DNA from: Bacillota bacterium
Lineage (GTDB): Bacteria > Bacillota > Clostridia > Oscillospirales > Ruminococcaceae
Assembly (NCBI GenBank): GCA_023457355.1
Contig: JAEWLW010000053.1
Location: 1-47,391 of the forward strand
Length of the DNA stretch: 47,391 nt
Reading direction: 5' to 3'
The notes under the pieces are model-generated. The model was not told the DNA's origin. It was given only the letters and a program-made list of their open reading frames with translations, and did no database searches. The position numbers and the translations under genes were made by a program. How positions within the stretch are numbered: the first letter of the stretch is position 1; each line of letters opens with the position of its first letter. Below, one piece after another: positions 41,663-47,391 of this stretch.

Positions 41663-42481
41663 TTGAAACGCGAATATTCTCTGGCGCATCTGACCACCCT
41701 GCGTTGCCCGCCGCCCGAACTGGTCTACACGGCCAAACTGGCCGGTTATGATTACGTCAGCCCGCGCATCGTGAACCTTGGCGTCAAGGGTGAGTCCAAC
41801 TACGACCTTGCTTCACAGCCCGAAATGCTTCGTAACACCCTGGACGCCATGGACGAAACCGGCATTCGTGTCCATGATATCGAACTGCTGCGTATCCTGC
41901 AGGATACCGATGTCAAAAGGTACGAGGCGGCTATAGAAGTGGGCGCCCGCCTTGGCGCCCGCCATGTGCTGAGCAGCATATGGACGCCGGACAAGGAACT
42001 TTACATCGAAAAGTTTGCACAGCTCTGCGACCTGGCCAAGGCCTACGGCCTGGGCGTGCAGCTTGAATTTGTTACATGGGCCGACGTTGCAAATCTTGCA
42101 CAGGTTAAGGAGGTGCTGGCGACCATCAACCGCGACAACGCGGGGGTCATGTTGGATACGCTGCACGCCTACCGTTCCCGTGTTGCGCCTGAAGAGATAG
42201 CGGATTGCCCCAAGAGCTGGTTTAAATTCTGCCACATTTGCGACGGCCCCGCAGATATTCCGACCGATAAGGACGAGCTGCTGGTGGTCGGGCGTGACGG
42301 GCGGTATTATGTCGGCGAGGGCGTTATTGATATCGCTGCTTATGTCAGCCGCCTGCCGGACGACGTTGTTTGCAGCATTGAGCTACCGCATTTAAAGCGC
42401 ATCGGCGTTTATGGCGCCGTTGAGCATGCGCGCCGCTGCATTGAATCCGCCCGGAATTATTTTGCGGCCCACAACATGTAA
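41663..42481 (+). CDS. Xylose-isomerase-like TIM barrel (sugar isomerase/epimerase family)
   Basis: About 272 residues of the AP-endonuclease-2/xylose-isomerase-like fold. Probable metal ligands appear in order: E in VQLEFVTW, D and H in VMLDTLHAYRS, H in KFCHICDGP, E in VCSIELPHL. This family contains sugar epimerases, inosose dehydratase (IolE) and 3-dehydroshikimate dehydratases (AsbF/QuiC type). Beside a YdiB-like dehydrogenase, an isomerase or dehydratase acting on a dehydroquinate/dehydroshikimate-like compound is attractive but unproven. I favour a TTG start at 41663, since AAAGGATG lies seven bases upstream; the ATG at 41654 lies inside that binding site. Confidence 0.8.
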   Translation: MKREYSLAHLTTLRCPPPELVYTAKLAGYDYVSPRIVNLGVKGESNYDLASQPEMLRNTLDAMDETGIRVHDIELLRILQDTDVKRYEAAIEVGARLGARHVLSSIWTPDKELYIEKFAQLCDLAKAYGLGVQLEFVTWADVANLAQVKEVLATINRDNAGVMLDTLHAYRSRVAPEEIADCPKSWFKFCHICDGPADIPTDKDELLVVGRDGRYYVGEGVIDIAAYVSRLPDDVVCSIELPHLKRIGVYGAVEHARRCIESARNYFAAHNM

Positions 42482-42935
42482 TGGCAAACCCGTACCCATA
42501 TTTATAGAGTGCGCTTTAGTCCAACCAGAAAGAAACGGCCGCGGTGGGGTGCGGCCGTTTCTTTCTATTATGCGGTGTAGCATTGATGTTCTTTTACTCA
42601 ATTTTCGGCGGTACACTGTGTTTTACGGTATTGGCATTGCACTGTGTGGGGTGTATCGCCTGCCGGGCTATCGATTCTTTTTTATGCCTATAATTCCGGA
42701 ATTGCCGTTCTGAGGATAGCAGCTTTTTAAAGGGCATTTTGATATCGCCGGGACGGATTCGGTTTACGTTGGCGCGTTGTATGCGGTAGACCGGTTTTTT
42801 TGATTTTTGTGGTCATTGTGCTTTTAAAAAGGCCCTGCTGATAAAGAGATTTAAGCTTCAAAATTAGATTTATCCGTTGACTTTAACCTCATAAAAGGCT
42901 TGGCGATGCCAATACTAAAGGCGAGGTGATTTGCC
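42482..42935. other. Intergenic region (454 bp) after the catabolic cluster
   Basis: Holds the terminator at 42528-42565. The remainder to 42935 contains no gene, repeat or clear promoter that I can support; a TTGACT near 42876 has no matching -10 box. Confidence 0.5.
42528..42565 (+). terminator. Terminator of the catabolic operon
   Basis: GAAAGAAACGGCCGC (42528-42542) and its exact complement (42551-42565) form a 15-base-pair stem around GGTGGGGT, with T-rich sequence at the 3' side of the stem and after it. Confidence 0.85.
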
Positions 42936-43175
42936 ATGTCAAAAGCCAGTGCTTATTTTACGGTAACCAATGTAAACGGCAAGCATGATGTCAAGCAGCT
43001 CAAGCGGGAGCTTGATACCTTCCGAGGGGTCCTTTCGGTCAGTGTCAATGACCGCACGGAGTGCATCGCCGTCGATTTTGACACAACCGGCGTCCGGTCT
43101 GACCAGCTTGCAAAAAGAATTCAGAAGTTGGGGTTTGAAATTACCGGCAGCACTATTGAGGATCATATCATGTAG
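42936..43175 (+). CDS. Small HMA-like (ferredoxin-fold) protein without CxxC
   Basis: A 79-residue protein. AYFTVTNVNGKHDVKQLKREL, VLSVSVNDRTECIAVDFD and DQLAKRIQKLGFEI match the beta-alpha-beta-beta-alpha-beta pattern of heavy-metal-associated domains. The metal-binding CxxC is absent (its place near residues 14-16 reads NGKH), and the single Cys is in the third strand, so it should not be a classical copper chaperone. GGCGAGGTG precedes the ATG. A second very small gene follows 12 bases later. Similar small HMA-like proteins occur beside genes of unknown role in Clostridia. Confidence 0.75.
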   Translation: MSKASAYFTVTNVNGKHDVKQLKRELDTFRGVLSVSVNDRTECIAVDFDTTGVRSDQLAKRIQKLGFEITGSTIEDHIM

Positions 43176-43187
43176 GGAGGGTACAGT

Positions 43188-43328
43188 ATGGCGCAGCCAA
43201 ATGCCAAAGGCCCGGCTGAAATTGTTTCAAAAGAAGAAGAGAAAGCGACATTCAAACAAAACAATGCAAGGCCGACAACCCGGCATAATGTCAAGAAAGA
43301 AGCGCTTGGCCCCAATACAAGACGATGA
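43188..43328 (+). CDS. 46-residue highly charged small protein
   Basis: An open frame of 46 codons with a strong ribosome binding site (GGGAGG, seven bases before ATG). The product starts MAQPNAKGPAEIVSKEEEKA and ends KKEALGPNTRR: hydrophilic, rich in Lys, Glu, Asn and Arg, with no membrane segment. It follows the HMA-like gene closely and is bounded by a strong terminator (43422-43470), so the two form a mini-operon. The ending LGPNTRR reminds me of a short conserved clostridial family, but I cannot verify this. Function unknown. Confidence 0.6.
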   Translation: MAQPNAKGPAEIVSKEEEKATFKQNNARPTTRHNVKKEALGPNTRR

Positions 43329-43421
43329 GAGGCTGCCAAGGCCAAGCAATCCAAAACTCAGTTGCCAAAAGGGGCAGTGCGCACAGTATGCCCGGGGATA
43401 GGCCGATATAATGCATAACCT

Positions 43422-43470
43422 AAAGGGCTTGCCGTCTGCTTTTCACAGACTGCAAGCCCTTTGACTTTTT
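43422..43470 (+). terminator. Terminator of the small-gene operon
   Basis: AAAGGGCTTGC (43422-43432) pairs with GCAAGCCCTTT (43452-43462), and GTCTG with CAGAC inside; one mismatch separates the two stems. GACTTTTT follows. Confidence 0.88.
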
Positions 43471-43525
43471 ATCATGAATGGCTTTTACCCGGGATAGCTT
43501 CGGCTACATAGTACGCCCTTGACGC

Positions 43526-43577
43526 AAAAAAACACCCCAATCGTTATTCAGTATCACACTGGATAACAACTGGGGTG
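43526..43577 (-). terminator. Terminator of ilvD
   Basis: CACCCCA (43533-43539) and TGGGGTG (43571-43577) form the base, with GTTAT/ATAAC and CAGT/ACTG above. On the minus strand the stem is followed by seven T residues (complement of 43526-43532). Confidence 0.88.
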
Positions 43578-43645
43578 CAGTTTGCTGCAAAGACTGGGGC
43601 GTTTATTTTAAAATTACGTGGTCCGACGCGACAGGCCTTTGTCCG

Positions 43646-45310
43646 CTATTTCATGACGGCGCCGGTATTTGCGGTGCCTACAAGGCGGGCATAACGCGCC
43701 AGCCAGCCGGAGGTCACATTCGGCGCAGGCATGACGAACTTCTGCTTTCTGGCCGCGAGCTCCTCGTCGCTAACCTTGACGTTGATGCGGCTGGCTGGAA
43801 TATCAATTTCAATAAGGTCGCCTTCTTCAATATAGGCGATGTTGCCGCCGACGGCGGCTTCGGGCGCAACATGCCCGATGGAAGCGCCGCGAGAGGCCCC
43901 CGAAAACCGCCCGTCGGTGATGAGCGCGACGGTTTTATCCAGCTTCATGCCTGCCAGTGCGGACGTGGGGGCGAGCATTTCACGCATGCCCGGGCCGCCC
44001 GCAGGTCCCTCAAACCGGATAACCACGACGTCGCCGGAAACAATCTTACCGTTGTATATGGCGTCAATGGCCTCCTCCTCCGAATTGAAAACGCGTGCGG
44101 GGCCGGTGTGGGTGAGCATTTCAGGCGCAACGGCGCTGCGCTTGACCACGCAGCCGTCCTGCGCAATGTTGCCCCACATGATGGCGATACCGCCGGTTTT
44201 GCTGTAGGGGTTTGCAATGGGACGAATGATTTCGGGGTTTTTGTTGACAGCACCCGAAATATTCTCACCCACCGTTTTTCCGGTTGCCGTTATGGCCGAA
44301 GTATCAAGCAGACCCGCCTCGGCCAGTTGATTCATCACCACACGTAAACCGCCTGCGGCGTTGAGCTCCTGAATATAATGGCGCCCAGCAGGAGCCAGAT
44401 GACAGAGGTTGGGCACGCTGGCGCTGATTTCATTGATGGTCTTTAAGTCCATCGGTACGCCCGCTTCATTTGAGATAGCCAGCAGATGCAGGACGCTGTT
44501 GCTGGAACATCCCAGCGCCATATCCACCGAAAGGGCGTTCTTAATGGAAGCAGGGGTGATGATATCGCGCGGGCAAATATTCTTTTCAAGCAGTTCCATA
44601 ATTTTCATGCCCGCCTGTTTTGCCAGCTGTGTGCGTGCCGCATAAACGGCGGGAATGGTGCCGTTGCCGGGCAGTGCGATGCCGATGGCTTCGCACAGGC
44701 AGTTCATGGAATTTGCAGTGTACATGCCGGAACAGGAACCGCAGCCCGGACAGCTGTCTAACTCACGGGCGCGCAGCTCCGCATCATCGATCATGTTTGC
44801 CTTGCGTTCGCCCACCGATTCAAACAGATAGGAGAGGCTGACATGTTCACCTTCGTGCTCGCCGGATAACATTGGTCCGCCCGAAACCACCAATGCCGGG
44901 ATGTTGATTCTGGCCGCCGCCATCACCATGCCGGGGACAATTTTATCGCAGTTGGGCACCAGCACCAGTGCGTCCAGGCAGTGTGCCATCGCCATGGTTT
45001 CGACCGAATCGGCGATCAGTTCGCGCGAGGCCAGCGAATATTTCATGCCAATGTGGCCCATCGCGATGCCATCGCAGACACCAATGGCAGGGATGAGTAT
45101 GGGCGTTCCGCCAGCCATACGCACACCGGCCTTTACTGCTTCGGCAATTTTGTCCAGATGCATATGTCCGGGTACAATCTCGCTATGCGCCGAAACCACG
45201 CCTACCAGCGGCCGGTTCAACTCCTCATCGGTATATCCCAGGGCATAGAACAGAGAGCGGTGCGGTGCACGTTCGGCCCCCTGCGTGACTTTATGACTTC
45301 TTAACTCCAT
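43646..45310 (-). CDS. ilvD: Dihydroxy-acid dehydratase IlvD
   Basis: A 554-residue Fe-S dehydratase that converts 2,3-dihydroxy-isovalerate and 2,3-dihydroxy-3-methylvalerate to 2-oxo acids in valine and isoleucine synthesis. All hallmarks are present: EIVPGHMHLDKIA (44-56), VPNCDKIVPGMVMAAARINIP with ligand C121, and CPGCGSCSGMYTANSMNCL with ligand C193. Length fits the short bacterial/archaeal type (about 550). I start at 45310 because GGAGGG lies before that ATG; the in-frame TTG five codons earlier overlaps the binding site. It stands alone here without other ilv genes, divergent from the HAD phosphatase. A catabolic role cannot be excluded. Confidence 0.93.
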   Translation of the reverse strand: MELRSHKVTQGAERAPHRSLFYALGYTDEELNRPLVGVVSAHSEIVPGHMHLDKIAEAVKAGVRMAGGTPILIPAIGVCDGIAMGHIGMKYSLASRELIADSVETMAMAHCLDALVLVPNCDKIVPGMVMAAARINIPALVVSGGPMLSGEHEGEHVSLSYLFESVGERKANMIDDAELRARELDSCPGCGSCSGMYTANSMNCLCEAIGIALPGNGTIPAVYAARTQLAKQAGMKIMELLEKNICPRDIITPASIKNALSVDMALGCSSNSVLHLLAISNEAGVPMDLKTINEISASVPNLCHLAPAGRHYIQELNAAGGLRVVMNQLAEAGLLDTSAITATGKTVGENISGAVNKNPEIIRPIANPYSKTGGIAIMWGNIAQDGCVVKRSAVAPEMLTHTGPARVFNSEEEAIDAIYNGKIVSGDVVVIRFEGPAGGPGMREMLAPTSALAGMKLDKTVALITDGRFSGASRGASIGHVAPEAAVGGNIAYIEEGDLIEIDIPASRINVKVSDEELAARKQKFVMPAPNVTSGWLARYARLVGTANTGAVMK

Positions 45311-45361
45311 AACTTTTCCCTCCAATAATTACATCCCATCTTTTTGTGAATATATAAAGTT

Positions 45362-45391
45362 ATAATAATACACGTACGCGGGCAAAGTCAA
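45362..45391 (-). promoter_or_regulatory. Promoter of ilvD
   Basis: On the minus strand TTGACT and TATTAT spaced by 18 bases, about 50 bases before the start. No T-box or leader-peptide structure is seen in the short leader. Confidence 0.6.
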
Positions 45392-45413
45392 GAAGAACAC
45401 AAAATCATCGCGG

Positions 45414-45442
45414 TTGACATAAATGCCGCTTCGCGATAAAAT
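45414..45442 (+). promoter_or_regulatory. Promoter of the HAD phosphatase gene
   Basis: TTGACA (perfect -35) and TAAAAT with a 17-base spacer, 31 bases before the start codon. Confidence 0.8.
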
Positions 45443-45473
45443 CAAGACAACAAAGGCACGAGGGGGATGCATC

Positions 45474-46136
45474 ATGAAAACTCTTTTTGACACGGTGATT
45501 TTTGACCTTGATGGTACGCTCCTGAATTCAATTGACGATTTGACCGACAGCATTAATGACGCGTTGGGACGGTGCGGTTTTGCCAAGCACACCGTAAAAG
45601 AAGTCAAAGGCTTTGTGGGGGACGGCGTGGATATGCTGGTTCGCCGAGCGCTGCCGCCAAATGCCGACCAGACGGATTATAATGCCGTTTATAACGCCTT
45701 TGTAAGCATTTATTCTGATAACATGTATAACAAGACCCAGCCGTATCTCGGCATTCCGGAACTGATCGGCGAGCTAAGCCGACGCGGCATTAAGATGGCG
45801 GTTGTATCTAATAAATTCCAGGACGCAGTAACACCGCTTATCGAAGATTACTTTGGGAGCAGTATATCGGTTGCAGTTGGGGCGGACCAGAACACGCCTA
45901 AAAAGCCGGACCCAAGCGGGGTTCTCAAGGCGATGGCACAGTTGGGCTCGGTACGCGAACAGACCATTTATATAGGCGATTCGGATGTTGATGTTCTGAC
46001 TGCCAAAAATGCGGGTGTCTTTTCGGTGGCTTGCACCTGGGGCCTGCGCGATAAAGCGGTGCTGAAGGCAGCGCAACCCGATGTGCTGATTGATTTTCCG
46101 CTGGCGCTATTGCAGTTCTTGGATAGACAAGCATAG
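45474..46136 (+). CDS. HAD hydrolase, phosphoglycolate phosphatase-like
   Basis: A 220-residue haloacid-dehalogenase-type phosphatase of the Gph/PGPase group. Motif I FDLDGTLLNS with nucleophile D11 and D13; a helical cap about 20-85; motif II VVSNK; motif III Lys in KKPDPSG; motif IV IGDSDVDVLTAKNAG. Gph removes 2-phosphoglycolate, but related members act on other small phosphate esters. Start at 45474 follows GAGGGGG; an earlier ATG at 45423 falls inside the promoter and is rejected. Confidence 0.88.
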   Translation: MKTLFDTVIFDLDGTLLNSIDDLTDSINDALGRCGFAKHTVKEVKGFVGDGVDMLVRRALPPNADQTDYNAVYNAFVSIYSDNMYNKTQPYLGIPELIGELSRRGIKMAVVSNKFQDAVTPLIEDYFGSSISVAVGADQNTPKKPDPSGVLKAMAQLGSVREQTIYIGDSDVDVLTAKNAGVFSVACTWGLRDKAVLKAAQPDVLIDFPLALLQFLDRQA

Positions 46137-46196
46137 ATTTTTCGACGGCAAACGGGGTAATTATATTAAGTATTTTAAATTTTTTCCATATAACTC

Positions 46197-46225
46197 TTGC
46201 CAAAAGATCAACCGGGTGCTATAAT
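46197..46225 (+). promoter_or_regulatory. Promoter of the tRNA-Ala gene
   Basis: TTGCCA and a perfect TATAAT with a 17-base spacer; the tRNA begins 35 bases after the -10 box. Confidence 0.8.
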
Positions 46226-46260
46226 AATTTTCGCTGCACTGGTTATAGCAGTGTTATTCT

Positions 46261-46336
46261 GGGGGCGTAGCTCAGCTGGGAGAGCGTACGGTTCGCATCC
46301 GTAAGGTCGAGAGTTCGATCCTCTTCGTCTCCACCA
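46261..46336 (+). tRNA. tRNA-Ala (anticodon CGC)
   Basis: A 76-base cloverleaf. Acceptor stem GGGGGCG / CGTCTCC includes the G3-U70 wobble pair that marks alanine tRNAs; D arm GCTC/GAGC; anticodon stem TACGG/CCGTA with loop TTCGCAT, so the anticodon is CGC (codon GCG); five-base variable loop; T arm GAGAG/CTCTT with TTCGATC; discriminator A and encoded CCA. It stands alone, directly ahead of mobile-element remnants. Confidence 0.95.
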
Positions 46337-46340
46337 AGAT

Positions 46341-46380
46341 AAGTTGACAAGTTTTCGATAAGAAAGCTTGTCAACTTTCC
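46341..46380 (+). terminator. Terminator of the tRNA gene
   Basis: AAGTTGACAAG (46341-46351) and CTTGTCAACTT (46367-46377) form an 11-base-pair stem followed by TCCTTT. Confidence 0.7.
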
Positions 46381-46413
46381 TTTATCCATGCGGATTTCTG
46401 GCATTCGGTAGAA

Positions 46414-46442
46414 TTCAAATCCCTATAAAATGGGGATTTGAA
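46414..46442. other. Hairpin with T-arm-like sequence
   Basis: TTCAAATCCC (46414-46423) and GGGATTTGAA (46433-46442) are exact inverted repeats. Both arms look like the T-arm half of a tRNA gene, so this might be a leftover from an integration event, or chance. No other tRNA part is present. Confidence 0.3.
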
Positions 46443-46464
46443 CTCACACAAAAACAGATTATTT

Positions 46465-46499
46465 AAGCACGATGGCTTTTTACAGCTACCGTGCTTTTT
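46465..46499 (+). terminator. Terminator-like hairpin
   Basis: AAGCACG pairs with CGTGCTT and TGGCT with AGCTA (one mismatch between), loop TTTTAC, then TTT. It has no obvious intact gene ahead of it and may belong to lost mobile DNA. Confidence 0.55.
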
Positions 46500-46527
46500 C
46501 TATTTATTACATTTAGGAGGTATCCGA

Positions 46528-46706
46528 ATGGATTTTAGCAATCTGAAAGAATTACCGAAGGGCTCCGCCGCTCTTTCGAGAATCCTGACTGCAAAATGGC
46601 ACACCGTACTTGCTATGGCTATGACACCTTATCGAACGGAGAGCTCGTTATTAATGAAGCGGAGGCACAAACGGTTCGTTGGATTTTTAATTGCTATCTG
46701 GCAGCA
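46528..46706 (+). pseudogene. Serine recombinase remnant, chimeric
   Basis: Behind AGGAGG, an ATG at 46528 opens a short frame (MDFSNLKELPKGSAALSRIL) that I do not recognise. In a different frame, from about 46590 to 46703, the sequence reads KMAHRTCYGYDTLSNGELV then INEAEAQTVRWIFNCYLA, the characteristic YGY...EA..VRWIF..YL segment of large serine recombinases (resolvase/invertase family). A normal protein of this type is about 500 residues; only about 40 survive here. The frame ends where the IS21-like sequence begins, so insertion probably destroyed it. Confidence 0.65.
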
Positions 46707-46738
46707 TGACAAAGAGAACAGTCATGGAGGAAAGCCGG

Positions 46739-47262
46739 ATGTTGAGGAGTGGAACAATACTCATGATACGAGAAAAATCACTTGGTGGTAAAAGCGCTTA
46801 TGCTATAGGCAAAGAGCTTGGAATATCCAAAAATACTGTCCGCAAGTACATAACGCCTCAAGATGCTACCCCCACGGCTAATGACTGTTTCTCGAAGCTG
46901 GATGCATACAAACCACTGCTCCATGAACTTATGAATCAGGGGATTTTCAATTGTGTGGTTCTGCTGGAAAGGATACAGGGTGCTGGCTACAGCGGCGGGA
47001 TATCAATCGTTAAATCCTACGTGCACCCGTATCGTCCTGCAAAAGCACTGCCAGCTGTACGGCGCTACGAAACACCATCGAGAACAGGCCCAAATGGATT
47101 GGGGAGTCTGCCACTATACGGACAGCAAAGGCGTTATACATAAGGTACCGGCATTTGTGATGATCCTTGGCCGGTCCCGGGTAAAATACGTAGCATTCAC
47201 CAGCCGATGTGATTTAAGCAGCTTGCAGCGGTGCATGGTCAATGGATTTTCCTATTTTGGTG
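46739..47262 (+). pseudogene. istA: IS21 transposase IstA, frameshifted and truncated
   Basis: Start at 46739 after GGAGG. The first frame gives GGKSAYAIGKELGISKNTVRKYI, the IstA helix-turn-helix, then LDAYKPLLHELMNQGIFNCV and VVLLERIQGAGYSGG. Near 47078-47084 the homology moves to the next frame (HREQAQMDWGVCHYTDSKG, first catalytic Asp region), ending ...SLQRCMVNGFSYFGG. IstA is normally about 400-500 residues; homology stops after about 175, at the join to istB. One frameshift plus the deletion make it inactive. Confidence 0.75.
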
Positions 47263-47391
47263 GGAGAGAATATTGTCTTTCTCGGTCCTCCCGGCGTTGG
47301 TAAAACGCATCTGGCTAACGCCCTGGGCATGGTGGCTGCCAAGAACCGCTATTCCACCTACTACATAAACTGTCATACCCTGATTGAGCAA
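47263..47391 (+). pseudogene. istB: IS21 helper ATPase IstB, 5'-truncated and cut by window end
   Basis: Frame from 47263 reads GENIVFLGPPGVGKTHLANA (Walker A GPPGVGKT), then LGMVAAKNRYSTYYINCHTL. This is the AAA+ ATPase IstB beginning just before its P-loop; the first roughly 100 residues are missing, replaced by istA sequence. The remainder lies outside the window. Confidence 0.75.

Larger units (their letters stand above)
43329..43645. other. Intergenic region (317 bp) with two facing terminators
   Basis: Contains the plus-strand terminator of the small-gene operon (43422-43470) and the minus-strand terminator of ilvD (43526-43577). Nothing else recognised. Confidence 0.65.
46707..47391 (+). 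mobile_element. IS21-family insertion sequence, degenerate, runs past window end
   Basis: Contains istA and istB parts in the usual order. The left end is placed at TGACAAAGAG (46707) because recombinase homology stops there and IS21 ends begin with TG; this is inference. The element has a frameshift in istA and a large deletion joining istA to istB, so it is not autonomous. Confidence 0.7.

Overview
The window looks like chromosomal DNA of a strictly anaerobic Firmicute of the class Clostridia, probably an Oscillospirales/Ruminococcaceae-type organism. The evidence is the moderate GC content with GC-rich third codon positions, AGGAGG-type ribosome binding sites, clostridial protein relatives (short ilvD, HMA-like small protein, cytidylate-kinase-like protein, SwrC-type RND pump, permuted PstS) and lipoprotein-type binding proteins. 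The species assignment is inference.

Layout. 1-9 kb: an HD-GYP protein, an IlvD/Edd-type dehydratase divergent from a LysR regulator, a REC-GGDEF(degenerate)-EAL-PAS c-di-GMP phosphodiesterase, and an AEC permease. 8.9-15.5 kb: a complete phosphate operon, pstS-pstC-pstA-pstB-phoU-phoP-phoR, behind a PHO-box-like direct repeat. Its PstS is circularly permuted. 15.8-22.4 kb: an RND efflux pump and its membrane-fusion lipoprotein, divergent from a two-component system that probably controls them. 22.4-27.2 kb: a cytidylate-kinase-like protein, a DUF1624 membrane protein and the potassium uptake pair trkA-trkH.

27.7-42.5 kb is the most interesting part. A membrane-anchored AraC regulator is translationally coupled to an orphan TRAP solute-binding lipoprotein. 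Next comes a LysR regulator, then a long co-directional catabolic cluster: HMG-CoA-lyase-type aldolase, CoA-acylating aldehyde dehydrogenase, ThDP-dependent C-C lyase, TRAP transporter (small permease, large permease, binding protein), a YdiB-like quinate/shikimate dehydrogenase, an AEC permease and a xylose-isomerase-like TIM barrel. No pathway I know uses exactly this set. I propose fermentative, non-aromatic breakdown of a hydroaromatic (quinate/shikimate-like) or other polyhydroxy carboxylic acid: import, oxidation, ThDP ring or chain cleavage, trapping of the aldehyde as acyl-CoA, and release of acetyl-CoA. This is a hypothesis.

42.9-47.4 kb: two very small co-directional genes (an HMA-like protein without CxxC and a 46-residue basic protein), a canonical ilvD, a phosphoglycolate-phosphatase-like HAD enzyme divergent from it, a tRNA-Ala(CGC), and mobile-element wreckage (a serine recombinase remnant interrupted by an internally deleted, frameshifted IS21-type element running off the window end).

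Two families of dispersed intergenic repeats run through the window: a roughly 230-315 bp composite hairpin repeat (three copies, all in the same orientation) and a GC-rich palindromic repeat (two copies).
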